DNA of 64,000 bases from Pilatotrama ljubarskyi (lineage: Eukaryota; Basidiomycota; Agaricomycetes; Polyporales; Polyporaceae). The notes under the pieces are model-generated. The model ran no database searches, was not told the origin of the DNA, and worked only from the letters and a program-made list of their open reading frames with translations. Location: contig MU277755.1 in NCBI GenBank assembly GCA_022385805.1, positions 11,913 through 75,912 of the forward strand, in the 5' to 3' direction. Position 1 is the first letter of the stretch; every line of letters begins with the position of its first letter. Position numbers and translations under genes: made by a program. This document shows, in pieces, positions 23,758 through 36,760 of this stretch.

Positions 23758-26700
23758 TGGGAGTGGTCGAGCGGGGGAAGCCTCGGGCTCAGCAACATTC
23801 GGTTTGAATATCTATCCGGCCGAATACCCTGGAGATTCGAGCTCCGGAGGCAGGAGTGGGCGTTATAGTGCGACTGTGTCTGCTTCCTCCACGCGCATAT
23901 GATCCCCTGCTATGCGCGTTGATGGGATGAAGTATCAATACCTGAAGCCTAAAGGACATGCGTTGGGCGATGAATGGGACAAGTCTGGGAGATCACTCCG
24001 TCCTTCCACATTTACACTATAATCAACAACGAAATTTAGGCATTTCGTCTGGTGAAGCGAATATGACGGCGACTCACGAGGAGTAGTCCGATGTGGATTC
24101 TGCCCATGGTAGCATTGGCAGGAGAGACCGAACACGGCCGAGTCTGCCCGACACTGTGAATTGTTGTCAGCCGAAGGGCTGAGCGATCGTCTTCGAGAGC
24201 CGTAGGTCGGATGCACCTGGGTGGATTGTCGAGTATTTGAAATTGCCCATATGCTCACCGCCAGCAGACGACTGTCGGACAGTCCATTGCCCTTGATCAA
24301 GCCTCGGCCCGAGTTGCTCCTGTGGTTCTCAACGCTGCGGCAAGCAGTGCGATTGACCTGGCGCGCCAAGAGTTTGTCCGAGGATTTTGCAAAATTTAGG
24401 AACGCTGTCCTATCCCATCAAGTGAGCAACTGGATGTTCGACGGAGTCGTAAGAACAGACTGGCAGCCAAGATCGGGATACCTTGCCAGATAGGCCGAAG
24501 AGGCTAAGTTGTCTGGAGGGTAGAAGAGGCACGCGCCTAGGCAGGACTGCGAGAGCCCACAGACAGCGGACACGAGGCGACACAGAAAACTGCAATTGAA
24601 TCAGCATAGCCCGGCTGCCTGCACGTCATGATAGGACTAGACCTCAGCATGCAGATGCACGGCCCGAATGCAGTATACAGCACTCAAGGCGGTATTTACT
24701 CAAACTATTCGTGGATCGTTCGCGCATCCTCTCCACAGCAAGGCGGATGGTCTAGGGGTTCTCCGCTTCGACGCCCTCAGTGTGGGAGAGGCGCCTGGAA
24801 ATTGGTATGCTGACCGTCCTGTATCGAAGCAAAATGAGAAAGAAGAGCACGACATCGATCAGGTCTTAGGCGTATGGGCGGAGTCTGACCTGCGCATACT
24901 TATGCACGGGTGGAGAAGTATGTGCTGGAGATGACATGTTATTGGGCGCCGCTACTTGCAGAGATTAGAAGAGATGGCCAGAGAACTATGCCCGTTCGCG
25001 GTCGGGATGTTGTTCCCGGTCGAGATGTTGCTCGCGGTCGGAGTTTTGGGCGGATTCGTGGCCTCATCCACGGAGTCCGATGAAGCTGATGCCGTACATC
25101 GGAAGCGGCCACGCAAAACGGCCCGCGGCTAGGTCTGATCATGAGGCCACCTGCAATGGTGGTGATGAGGACGTATCTTGGCAACGACTCCGAGTTCTTC
25201 GCATGGGAGAGCAGGTCGAGAGGGGTTGAAAGACGGATGACTCGCACTTGGCGACGGCGGCAGTGGTTCAAACGTTCAGAGCCGACTCACCGTCAATACT
25301 GCAGCGGCGCAAGCGCCCGTGATTGTGTACAAGAGGCATCCTGTTTAGGCAGGCGTTATAGAAGCGACACCTTGGCGCTTCGCTCGTAGAACGTCTGACA
25401 CGGTTTGTGAGCACACATGTGCACTGCTTCAGGGCGCACGCGGCCTGCGGTGTGCGCCTGCACGCACGCGCCAGTCTGCTCGCAGGCCCCGGACGTGGAG
25501 CCCCCCCCCCCTCCTCCTTGTCATAAATGGTAGGTTACAGCGGCCTTCGGAAACAGAGCTCCCCGGGCAGGACTTGAAATGACGCAAAGAATCAGAGCAA
25601 CACGCTATGGTGGCCCTGAAGACTTGAACCGCGCCCCATGAAGGCATCCTCAGATGAGCTAGACTCTGGGCAGCGGTGTTCCGAGTATCATCAGAACTCC
25701 AAGAGGTCGTTCGGAGATCCTCAAGAGTTCAAAGGCCTGGGATATGAAGTTCCTACCCGGCCATGGCTAAGATAGCACTTCTCAAACGTGAAGTCCTGTC
25801 GTCGGCAACTGCCAGAGGATCTCCGAACGGGCTGGTCACTGGGAAGTCATTCTCCGCAGTCTCGGCAAGCTTATCCTTCTAGCGCAGACGCCCCGGGCCC
25901 CCTGGAGTATTGGTGGGCCAACAAGATACCACTTCTGTTCGCATGAGCGGAGCAACCTTGAATGGCTGGAGGAGCATGATCATCAGTGTGACCGCTGGCC
26001 CGCACTAGGCTCCGTTTTAGTAGGTAGAACGCGAGCGCGAGGGGCGCTGGAATGAACGTACACACGCCGGGCGCTCACTGCGCAGACGTGTCAGAATAAG
26101 TATAGGATGCGCATCTGGTCCACCGTTCAACGAAGGAGCACCTTGCTTAGGAGTACTCTCAAGGAGTGCACGCTAAGCGGATGACTCGCGTCTATGAAGA
26201 AGTCGGACAGCTTCAAGTCGTCAAGGCGAGCGATACAACTCACCGGTAAGTACTCGCTGCGACCTTGGAAGCACATCCGCGGGTCCGCCTGTTTCCAGGT
26301 AGCCACGCGCAAACTATGTCCTGTGTATACCTCGAGTAAGTAAGTGGGTCGATTAAAATGAAGTATCGTGCGCAGGAGCGCAGCTGGAAGCCATGCAGTC
26401 CAAGTACCGACGTGGCGCTCTGGTAATGGTCGCACCCTGAATGTCGTTATCTAGGACGAGATGTGTACATACCTGCGCTCAATTACCGCCATGTACCGCG
26501 TGCACGATGCCACAGGGCCACTTAGTACTGCAGTCTCTGACCGCCGAATTCGGCGTGAAAGCATGTAGCACCGGCAAGGCTGAGCGAATCTCGGCAGAGG
26601 AAAGGCGGGCAAAGGCCACAGCACCGAGCTCGAGATGCGCGTCGCGTTAAGTATTGTTCTGTAGTTGCCAGCAGCAACGACATAGCCAGATACGGATAGA

Positions 26701-27071
26701 AATACTCATGGACCTAAGAGGACGTACTGTAACAACTGACAATAAGGCGCACATCGCCTCCACCTCGAACCTCAGTCGCGGGAGACAACAAGCTGAAGGT
26801 CCCCAGAGAACCCAACGCCAGACAGAGCTCGAGGGCAGAGGCCGGCAAGCAACGTGCTTACCCCGGATTTGGCGAGTTCAAACCCCGAAAGCGCCCCTCT
26901 TACCGCACGAATCTTATCGCATCGGGCTGCAGTCAAGCGCCCGAGTGGCTTAGGACCCGGCCTGCCTGCTTCTTGTCCCTGAACTCGTTTGAACAAGAAC
27001 CACACGCACTGGCAACCATACTCGCCCCTCGAATACGCCACATCATCATCGACAGACACGAGCTGCACGAT
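23758..27071. other. 3.3-kb gene-poor stretch
   Basis: No gene can be supported. Frames are under 145 codons, overlap on both strands and show no family motif or credible intron chain. It includes a 14-nt C run near 25499-25512 and an inverted repeat at 25708-25829. Old, decayed mobile DNA is a reasonable guess but no remnant was recognised. Confidence 0.4.
25708..25829. repeat. 15-bp perfect inverted repeat, possible hairpin
   Basis: CGTTCGGAGATCCTC at 25708-25722 is matched exactly in inverted orientation at 25815-25829 with a 92-bp spacer. It could be the core of a short miniature element or a structured transcript. No target duplication was identified. Confidence 0.5.
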
Positions 27072-29740
27072 ATGTCTACCCCTGAAGAGCAGCTCGACGT
27101 GAGCCAGCCCGAGGTGGCCACGCAGGGCAATCAGCCGCAGGAGCGCGAGCAGGAGCAGTTATCTACACCGCCGGGTGAGCTGAACGGTGAGGCAGTCCGT
27201 CTGTGTCTCATCGAATAACATTGGCGAGACTGGTTCAGGAGCAGATGCGAAGACTTCAAGGAAGCGGGAGCGGGAGGTGTCGCTGGAGCCGGCCACACCC
27301 CAAGCTACGACCGTGGTACGTAGACCTCCCTCATGTTTAGGCTTTGTACCCTTCCTGCGTCCCTCTTTCACCACATCGTATTTCATCCATACTTTGAATG
27401 CTTGCTGCTTATGCGACGTCGGCCCCCGATGCGGTCGGCTGAGCAAGGTGTTCCAAGACACCCCTCACGCACCATCCGGGCAGTTCAATTGGCCACACCA
27501 GCTCTCGAGTCCTGCCGCATTGTAGCCTTTCGGCATGACAACCTCCCCTACCCTTGCTGAACATGTCTGACGCTGATCGCATCATTTACCTCGCGGTCTT
27601 TTCTTCCGTTTCGCCTCCGGACATATCGGACCACCCGATACGACAGTACTGACCTCACCATATGCAGGATATTGACACGGAGAGTGGCGCTGACAGCAAG
27701 GAGCGCCGTGCGCCAGCCAAGAAGAATCGGACGAGTGCTGGTGCACTCGAGACAACCGAAGAAGAGGCGGAAGACGATATAGCCCTCAGTGGTTCACCAC
27801 CACACGAGACGAAGATCCGGCAGATTAGCCAAGGGGTGGAAGACATCACTTGGCAAAACATGAAGAAGGATTCGACTCCGGAACCCGAGCATAAGATGGA
27901 GGAAGATGCGTCCACTACGCAGGAACAGGACGCAACTGCGGCAGGTATCGCGGAAACGACTCCAGTGGAAGAGCCAGCCGAAGGCCAGTCCCAGGTTGCG
28001 AAAGCAGATGCCCAGGAGGATGTACAAGTTCCCCCGCTGCTTCGAGGCGAGAATCCACCCATCCTCAACGACACCGCCGGTGACCTTGAGGACTCCGGTG
28101 CGGCAGCGGGCGCCGAGCAGCCCGCAGGCTCCCATGTGCCTGGCGCGCCTGAACCGCCCACAGCGCAGGTGGCCCCATCCGAATCCTCTTCGACGCCTTT
28201 CCCGGAAACACAACGCACGCAGTCGCCGCGTGTCCCCCATCATCGACGTGACTCCGACTCTGATCAGGAGAAGGGTTTGAAGCGCAAGCTGGGCGACAGG
28301 ACGGTGAGCGAGCGCCTCCTTCCCGGGGAGACCATTCCTGGTTTGAGCGGTACCCCGCCTCTCGGCACGACGAAACGCCCTCGAGACGACCCTGAGGCAG
28401 ACCCCAACACTCGGGAGAAGAAGCGACCCACGCCTCCGCCGGAGGAGGATGAGAAGGAGACCAAGGCGGCTCCACCTCCAGCCCCATCTTCACCGCCGAA
28501 GTTTGTGAGTACCCGGGTACTGGTTCTGACTGTACAGAGTGTGTACTGAAGACGCACTGGGACTAGGGTGGCTTCATGGCCTACGCGTCAACGAGCTCAC
28601 CATTTGCTTCGGTGAGCGGGCCGAGCGTCTTCGGGTCGAAGCGCTCGTCAGCATCACCATGGAGCTCTGCTGCGACGCAGTCCTCCTCTTCCTTCTCATC
28701 CGCATCTTCCAGCAACTCTCCCTTTGCAGCCGCCGTCAAGGACAAAGACACGGCCGCGTCCAGCTCGAGTGCACCCTCCGCCCAGAAGCGCACCGGCTTC
28801 GAGGCCTTCGCTTCCATCACATCTCCCTTCGCAAGTGCCGCTAAGCGGCCGAAGTCGCCGCCACCACCGTCGAGTAACTCCAGCGTCCTGGGTCGGAGCC
28901 GTTCGCCGTCGCGCCACGGGACTCCCGCTCGGGCATCGAACGCGTTCTCGGCGTATGCTGCGGGCGGGGCACAGGGCTTTGCCGCTGCGTCGTCGAAGCG
29001 CAGGTCTGGGTCCACCACCCCTGCACTAGGGGAGAGCTCCAGCGCAAGCGTTCTCGGTGGTCCGGCGGAAGGTAGCGTCCTGGACGCAGGGAAAGACGAC
29101 GACAGCGAGAAGGACAGCGGTGTCAGCTTTGGTGAGAGGCTGAGGGAGGCGAAGGATAAGGAGGACGAAGAGGCGAGTGACGAAGAGAAGAAGCTGAACC
29201 TCACGGAGCAAGAGGGTATGTTGCCTCGTCCGTACGGCTACCAATGGCGCTGACTCACGCTCAATCCAGTACATACCGGAGAGGAAGAAGAGGATACGGT
29301 GTACCAGGTTCGCGGGAAGCTCTATACGTTGAGCCCGCAGAACCAGTGGAAGGAGCGTGGTACTGGTACTCTGCGTCTAAACGTCCGACGAGAAGATGGT
29401 GGCGGCGCACGTCTCGGTGAGTTCCTTCCCTACCGCGCGCTGATCGGGCATGTTCCCTGACAGAAGTCGTAGTCATGCGCAAGGAAGCGGTGTATACTGT
29501 GCTGCTCAACGCAACCTTGTTCAAGGGCATGCGGTGCTTCTTGGCGCAGGACCCTCGATACATTCGCTTCAGTGTCATCGAGGGCGCCACGACGACTCAT
29601 TACAACCTGAGAGTACGCCGTCCTCTTACCTCTCTTAAAACGAACTCTTGACTGACGTACATGACTGCTCGCAGGTCTCGAGCGCGAAGATTGCCGAGGA
29701 GCTCCTCGAGGAGATCAACGCGCGTATCCCCTCCGACTGA
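27072..29740 (+). CDS. Ran-binding-domain protein, Yrb2/Hba1/RanBP3-like
   Basis: Probable nuclear cofactor of exportin-mediated transport that binds Ran-GTP through a C-terminal RanBD1 domain. Seven exons (27072-27174, 27239-27315, 27668-28504, 28567-29215, 29270-29416, 29464-29612, 29675-29740) sum to 2,028 nt, 675 residues. In order: an acidic Gln/Glu-rich N-terminus; a basic SRKREREVSLEP segment as in fungal Hba1/Yrb2; a long disordered region; a second basic and Pro-rich part; a Ser/Phe-rich FG-like stretch (GGFMAYASTSSPFASV, SPFAAA, TGFEAFASITSPF); and a RanBD from about 540 (VYQVRGKLYTLSPQNQWKER, TGTLRLNVRRE). The 352-bp second intron is long for this genome and could hide a small exon. 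Confidence 0.88.
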
Positions 29741-31335
29741 GCGTCCGCGTCCGTGTACATAGTGACGACGTAGAGAGTTACCGGCGATGCGACAGTTCCC
29801 GAGTGGAGGTGGAGGGGCGGAAGAGGAGGTAATCGTTTGGTGACCGGACTGTCAGATTGCAGGAGGACACGTCCCCGCAAGGCTCATCGCATCGGATTGC
29901 ATTTATTTACACAGACGTGCGCCGTATCAACGTGCTTTTGAAGGTGCTATCGTACAGTACACTATTTAGTACGCGCGTTCTTGACGAGAATGATTTGCTA
30001 TCGTATTCTTCGTATCGCTGGAGTCGGCTGGACTGCGCCGTCCATGCATTAACGCTCACTGCACGATGCATCTGGGCGATGGCGTAGAGGCGCGGCCCGC
30101 TGCGTCGGTGACGCCACCGATCGAAGAGTATGGCCTGCGGGGCGCCCGAGTCTCGACCGGCGCTTCCGTCGTCCCGCTCTTGTTCCTGACCGCTGCCTTG
30201 CTCGTGGCTGCAGCTGTCGTCGTCGAGCTCTCAGCCATCTGCTGCTGTTCAGTTCATACACCACGCTGGCTCTGAGTATTCTTACTTTTCGATCTAGCAA
30301 AGCTGAATACCTCGGAGCAGTGTATACCTGTGCGAGGACTCCACTGACGCGACGTGAGCCCAATGCCTCCGGAGTGCTGTGGCCGCGACTTCGATCCATC
30401 CGGCGGTCTTCATCGTCCCCAGCTTGAGTCCGCTTTCCCCCATCGTTGAGAGCTTATGTGGGGCTTCTAGGCTGTCAGAGGGATCCTAGGCACGTATGTA
30501 CCTGCATCTAGTCGTTCAGAGCGCATCCGTGCTGCCCTTAGCTGTGGGGTGCATGTGATTGCTATATCCTAAAGTTTGGTATCCTCCTCGAGATCCCGCA
30601 AGGCGGCGAGGGTCGTCGTGCAAGGCGCGGCATAATCTGTGCCGTCCAGTCGCTCAGCAGCGCGACTCATTATGCCTGGGCCCCAGGCGTTTCACAAAGA
30701 GGTCTTGTGCTCTTGCTCGTGTCCGGGGAAATGAACGCACTTCTTCAGCTCGCACGTCTCGCCGGTATTCGCTTCACGAAAGCTGTTTGGGCTGCTGTTG
30801 TACAAGAGTCGGAAACATGTATTCCGCTGTGTCAAGGACCCCCGTTTCCCGAGTCGAGGGAGGTCGTTATGGAGTGTGCCGGGCAAGGGCGAGAACGTTT
30901 ACGACCATTGAGGCTCGGTGGCGCAGGACCGGGGAAGGCAGGCGGCTAAATCCGGAGGCGAGATCTGAGATTCGGGCGCAATGATCGAAGCCTGCAACTG
31001 TCGCGTGGCACTGCACCTCCGTCCTCCCGGTCCTTCCCCGGACGCAAATGCCTCACGACCGCTGCGTGCTCCAGAGGGACGATTCCTCGGAAGATAGCTG
31101 CCCATGTATGCTCATAGTGAGAGATGTGATAGACCTGGGCTGTTACGAGCAAAGGACAGAGCGGAGGGAAGAGGGCGAAGGCGGGGGAGGCAGCGAAGAA
31201 AGACTTATGAGGTAAGAGGTGTTGCGAGATAACGATCTCGATTACCCCTGTGATCAGCGACCGCGTTTTCAATGGACGACTGCCAATTTCTCACCTTCGC
31301 CCTCTTCCCTTCCCCCACTTCCTCCTCCTCCCACC
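29741..31335. other. 1.6-kb intergenic region, no confident gene
   Basis: This contains the 3' flank of the Ran-binding gene and the 5' flank of the Rxt3 gene, including a pyrimidine-rich tract just before 31336. A 60-codon Ala/Thr/Ser-rich minus-strand frame (30238-30056) is the only candidate and has no supporting features. Confidence 0.4.
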
Positions 31336-34300
31336 ATGAACGTCGCCGCCCTCCTCCGCAACGACGACCCCAACGACGACCCCCGCCGCCGCCAGCCACG
31401 TCACGAACAGGACCCTGGGCCTCCGCCCCCGCCCCAGCAGCCACACCATGCCCACCGTCCACCTCATCATTCCCCGCCCCTTGACCGGCCTCGCGACCGC
31501 GACAGGGAGCGCGAGCGACCACCGCACGAGTTCTCCCACTACCCCCAGCAGCCTCCGCCACTGTCCTACCGGCGATCGCCACCTCCCCAGTACGCGTCTC
31601 GCCCGCCGTCGCCCCCGCGTCACCAAGCATACCCCCCTCCGTCGTCCGACTACGCAGCCCAGTCACAGCGCCTGCATCACCTACCGCCACCGTCCTCCTT
31701 GTACTCGTCGGAGGCCTACGACTTAAGTCATCAGCAAAGGAGAGGAAACCCGGAGATGCACCAGCACCCGCACGATCGCTTGGGTCCACCTGGTGAGCGT
31801 CATTCTTCTCTTGTTTCACTTTCGGGTCTTGTTCCCCTCGCCTGCGGTTCCGTCTCTTGAAGCGAGAAGAGGACCCGTGCACCGTGCACCATCCCCCCCT
31901 GCTTCCCGGAGCACTCGTCGCCCAGAAGGGCCTGTAGGCGCCGTGGCCCAATGCTTCCACGCACACAAAGACATCTGATGCCCTGCGCATCCACGAGTGA
32001 TGTCGCATGCGGAGACGCTCATGATATTTCAGTGAATCGTCGACCAACCGCAGCCGTTTCCCCGGTTCGCACTGGTATTTCTTTCGCGGCGTCATGACCA
32101 TGTCTGTACGGGCCGCCTCTTCCTGCTCTTCGAGGCGGTCCGGACGTCTGTTTTCGACTGCCTACGCCGAAGCCGAGTTTGCGCATGGCAGGCTTCGGCC
32201 TGGTTTAGACTACTTCGGTCTGGCCTCTTTGGGGGACACGATCACATGCTTGACAGCTTCTGGGCTTCTTTGACCCTCAGATCGTCTCCCACTTTTCGTC
32301 TCCCAATTCTTGGTGCCTGTTCCGACAGTTGGAACTCATGTCCCCTTCTCAGGACCGCCAAACCAGCCTGTGCAAGCGCAACCATATGTTGTCGAGCATC
32401 GAAACCCGAGCTCGCTGCCACCCAAGTCCCAATCGCAGTCTCAGTCTCACCAACATTACCCTCATGCCCACACGCATCCCAGTACGCCGTCGTCTGCCTA
32501 CATGCACCCACCCTCTGGGCGTTCTCTACAGGCGTCTCCACCACTTGGCCATCACATACATGGCCCTGGACCCGGCAGTATCCCTGTCTTCCCCACCCAA
32601 GCAGGCCCAGGCATTCCACCGAGCGGACACTCTATGCACCCGCCACCTGGACCCCTCGGACCTCCTGGCTCATCTGCGCCGATGAGCCTACGCCTGGGAG
32701 AGCTGTCGCCGATGTACGGCATGCCCCCTGGTCCACCTCCACCCCATCATCCCCACCAGCAGCACCAGCAACACCTTTCCAGCAGCAGCTCGCATCCCCA
32801 CGAGCGACATCGTCCTCGCGGCAGCAGCGCGAGCAGCGTCGGTCCCGGTGGCCCTGGAGGCGCGTTCGACGTCAAGTCCAGCACGGCGTCGCCGGTGATG
32901 GCGAGCTTGCAGCGGCCGTATGACGACCGCGACGTGCGCGACGCCCGCGAGCGGGATGCCGGGCCGGGGATGCAGGGTAGACCCCGTGGACCGCATTCCA
33001 ACTCCTCGGGTCCTGGGCTGGCTCTGGGGTCCTCGCTGCCATCAATGCCTCCGACCACTATTGGGCCCGCTCGCTCTCAGGACAGCGTGACGCACTTGCT
33101 CTCAGGCCCCGGACTCCATCCTAGCGCAGTGCCCAAGGATCGTGAGCGCGACAGAGGTATGGACAGGGCTATGGAACGCGACAGGGATCGGCGAGGAAGT
33201 GGTGCTGGTGTGCAGGAGTCGCCGGGCTCGGCTCGGCGCGAACGCGATCAGCGGGACAGAGAAAGGGAAAGGGAGCGAGAGAGGCAGATGAAGGAACGCG
33301 AAAGGATGGAACGACACGCGCAGCGGGAACGCGAAGAACGTGCCCGGGAGATGCAGAGAGAACGAGAGAGGGAGAGCCAGAGGGAGGAGGACTTCAGGCG
33401 GCATGCTCAGCAGATGATGGGTCTCAACGCAGTCGAGCGAGAAGATCGCGAACGTGAGTACCTCCGGTCTCAGCAGATGCATGCGCAGAGTCTTGGCCAC
33501 CCCAACATGCGCGTCCACCCCCAGCCCCAACCCCCACTTCAGACGATGGGCCCGCCACAAGGGGAGGTCTGGTCGCGGTTCGTACAGCCGCGGACCGGTC
33601 CGCCGATCGACGATGGCAGGTTGGTGCGAGATCGAGAGCAGGAGAGAGTGGTGGAGAGGAGACCTGGGTACGATGAAGCGAGGATGCAAGACCTTGAGTG
33701 GGAAGGGGAGAAAGTCGAGCGTGCGTCAGCGCGTGGCAGCAAGTCGCGGACCACCAACACGAAGGACCGCGAGGAGAAGGAGCGGACGAAGGCTACGCAG
33801 CGGGAAGAGCGCAAGGCGAGGGTGAGTGCGAGTCAACGGAAGAAGGAGCGCGTCGAGCGCGAGAAGGCTGAAATGGAGGCGCGGGAGAAGGAGCGGGAGA
33901 AGGCGCGCGAGCACGAGTTCAGGATACACGAGCACCAGCTCGCGTTGGCCAAGGAGGCGAAGTTTGAGGTCGCGGAGCGGGAGCGCGTCCAGCGCGAAAT
34001 GCAGGAGATGGAGGCCATGCGGCACCGGCCTCGCGAGAGTCAAGGACCACCGCAGGGCGCGTCGCTCCCTCACCACCATCATCACCACCACCATCACCAC
34101 CACCACCAGTACCCCCCACCGCCGAATCAGGCGTACCACGGTCCTCAGCCGCCAGTCCCACAGAGGTCGTCTTCGGGCAAGCAAGGTTCGGTGGCCACTC
34201 CTGGGATGGTCCCGTTGCCTGGTCCTGGCGACATACCACCTCAGTATGTGCAGGAACGCGATCCTCAGTTCAGGCAAGGCTCGTCCAAGAACGCTGGCCC

Positions 34301-36302
34301 GCCCTCGCTTTCGCAGATTGTCCCGGTCCCCCAACATCCGCCTCCGCCACACCTCATTAGTCATCATCCCGTACACCACCCGCACCCGATAGGCCCTGGT
34401 CCTCACATCCGCCAACATCCTGGTGAATCATACGGACCAGGTGGACCAATGGGGTACCCTCCCCGTCGTCCCTCGCCACCGCCGTTCCATCCTGCCTCCG
34501 CTCCGCCAGTCGCCGCCTCCTTCGTGTTCCCGCGCTCTGCCACCCCGCCTCCGGCACTCGTCCTCCGCGTGCGCCATCTCGGGACGTTCGTCTACCCACG
34601 CACACCTTTCCCTTTCGTCGACTTCCCTGGACCTGTCGCCGAGACCGGCGCGCCGTCTGACCCGGTCGACATCCGCGCGACGATCTACATCCCCACGCGC
34701 TTCATCCCGCTCACACGGCCCACTCGGCCGCGCATATGGGGCGGAGGCCTCATCCCAGCGGTACCCCCGCTCACGGGTGCGCAAAGGCAACTTGTGCAGC
34801 AGTTCAGCGGAGGCCATCCTGGCTACGGGCGTCCGGAGCCGCAAGAGATCCGGGACGGCCGCCGCGTGTACACGGACGATTCGGACTTGTTCCTGTGTGC
34901 GCTGCACTCGGGCTGGGTCTCGTGGAGCTCGGCGCGCCGTGCACGGAGAGAAGGCAAGGACCTCAAGCTGGAGGTACGCCTGTCGAGGGAAGCGCGGTAT
35001 GTCGGAGGATTGGGCTCGCCGTTGCGCCAGAAGGACGTCGGGTTCGACGAGGAGATTGAGGCGGAGGACGATGGGAGCTCGTTGCTCAGCTCTGGATGGG
35101 GGAATAGTCACGACGGCTCTGGCGTCGAGATCTTGAAGGCTGAATTCGTTCCGGTACGTCTTCGCTCCTCTTTTCTGGTTCTTCATGCACCGCTCACCTT
35201 TCTCTTGCAGTCTGGCACCGCGCACTCGTTCGGCCTGCGTAATAGGTCTCAGCGGCTGCTGGAATATGCCGAGCGGCGCTGTGCGCTAGGCTGCGCGCCT
35301 CGTTCTGGACGGAAGCGGAGGCGACTGCAATCGTTCCCGTTTGTGGACGTCTCGGAAGGCGCGCTGCAGCTGCGCATCGAACGGGCGGACGAGGAACTTA
35401 GTGCCACGCGTGTCATGGTCTTTGGCACCGACTCGAGCTGGCCTGAGATCGGGTATGTCCCATCGCGTCTGCTGCGGTTGAGTGCTGTATCTGATGTTCG
35501 AGCTCACAGCTTCAAGTACCACCCCGACGCCCTCAAAGAGGTCCTGTTCCCGCAGTCTGCCGCCGACTCCCGCCCGAGCAAGCGTCGCAAGCTCGGCACA
35601 CCTGCAGAGAGTGCAGACTCAGAGCCGCCAACGGACGCTAGCGCCACCGAAGACGACATTTCGCAGCAGCGCGCTGTCGTCGTCGAGACGCTCTGGGAGA
35701 GCTTCCTCATCTCCCAGCGCGGGCAGATCCTGTCTGCGGACGGAGAGAGCGACAAGGAGAACGCCGCGGCTGACAGTGCGGATGGTGGGGCCGATGTTAC
35801 TCCCGGTCGACGCTATGTCATCGCACTGCTCACCAACGCTGGCGGTACCGCTGGGAAGCGTCCGAAACCATCCAAGGTTCCGGACGCAGATGCGCCGGTC
35901 GGTACGGAGGCGCCCACCGTGAACGGCGTGCAGTCTAGTGACGGCGTCGGGGCAGCGCCAGTGGCAGCAGCTACGGCGAAAAGAAACGGCGTTGATGGAG
36001 TCTCCCTGTCTCGCAAGGCACCAGCGGATGCACCTGCAGACGCGTCCGTCGACGCAGGCGTAAGAAGCGCTTCCAAAGAAACTACGCCTGCGCTGTCAAA
36101 GGCCAGCGACGACGCGACGGACGTAACGGACGACAGCAATGGCCCTATTCAGATCCTGCATCGCGACCTCGGCGAGGAGAACTTCGAGTTCCTCCTGGAC
36201 GGGATCAACATCCTAAGCACCGAGGTCTCGAACGGGATGCGCAAGGGCTGGAAGCTGGAGGCGCAGCAGTGGAAGTGGGTGCAGGTCGGCGTTTCGTCAT
36301 GA
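31336..36302 (+). CDS. RXT3: Rxt3-domain protein, Rpd3L histone deacetylase complex subunit, 1,430 residues
   Basis: Predicted nuclear co-repressor component. Exons 31336-31792, 32353-35153, 35211-35452 and 35510-36302 sum to 4,293 nt (1,430 residues). Both 57-bp introns in the 3' part are multiples of three and the frame reads through them, so they could be missed. Layout: a Pro/His/Arg-rich disordered N-terminus; a long Arg/Glu/Asp-rich region (about 390-700) likely forming charged helix or coiled coil; a run of 12 His interrupted by nothing (about 34076-34111); a second Pro-rich part; and the Rxt3 domain from about 890, with TIYIPTRFIPL, RIWGGGLIP and YTDDSDLFLCALHSGW. It is much longer than yeast Rxt3, the extra length being low complexity. 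A conserved C-terminal tail (ENFEFLLDGINILS) follows an acidic linker. Confidence 0.87.
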
Positions 36303-36601
36303 CGTGTAAGTGTTCTGGGACGGGTATGTAAATGTGTAGATGCTATCTGGTCAACCTTTGTATCGCTATCCGTATCGTTATTTTCCGGTAATGTGCATGC
36401 CCTGCTGGATTTGCCCCCTCCCCTTCCGCACCGCATTGACTTGTTCTTCGGTTGAGCGTGAAGGACGTGGTTCTATTGCAGAGCTTGGATCCAGAGCAGC
36501 GGACTTGCTCGAGAGCGTTCGAGCGGTTTGTGCCGGATATGGTAAGGCTACGATGCCGCGTGTGGCGCTGTTTGACCGGAGCTGTGCGTAAGCTCTGCGG
36601 C

Positions 36602-36693
36602 AGCCTGCGGATTGTCCTGCGCAGTCGATCACTGTCACTCGCAGGCTGTCCTGCGCAATGGACATGTGCCCCGCAGACTGCGCCCCTATATAG
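36602..36693 (+). promoter_or_regulatory. Promoter of the DUF7330-like gene: TATA box and upstream repeats
   Basis: CTATATAG at 36686-36693 lies about 68 bp before the start codon at 36761. Upstream, TGTCCTGCGCA occurs twice (36613-36623 and 36647-36657), and AGCCTGCG at 36602-36609 is inverted as CGCAGGCT at 36640-36647. The repeats could be factor binding sites. Confidence 0.55.
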
Positions 36694-36760
36694 CCCGGGC
36701 CCGAGTCCAAACCTTGGCTGCAATACCTTTCTCCTCCCTCCGTCCCAGCACACCGCCAAG

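Noticed and set aside
25499..25512. C homopolymer of about 14 nt
   Set aside because: Simple mononucleotide run, common and prone to sequencing error; no functional inference drawn.
26860..26960. tRNA-like B-box resemblance (GAGTTCAAACCCC) with a Leu/Ser-type A-box look-alike nearby
   Set aside because: No cloverleaf with paired acceptor and anticodon stems could be drawn on either strand.
28581..29204. Minus-strand frame of 207 codons opposite the Ran-binding gene
   Set aside because: Antisense of Ser-rich coding sequence; the plus strand carries the conserved RanBD and correct introns.
31205..32101. Minus-strand frame of 298 codons opposite the Rxt3 first exon
   Set aside because: Gly/Arg-rich mirror of the Pro-rich Rxt3 N-terminus; no conserved segment.
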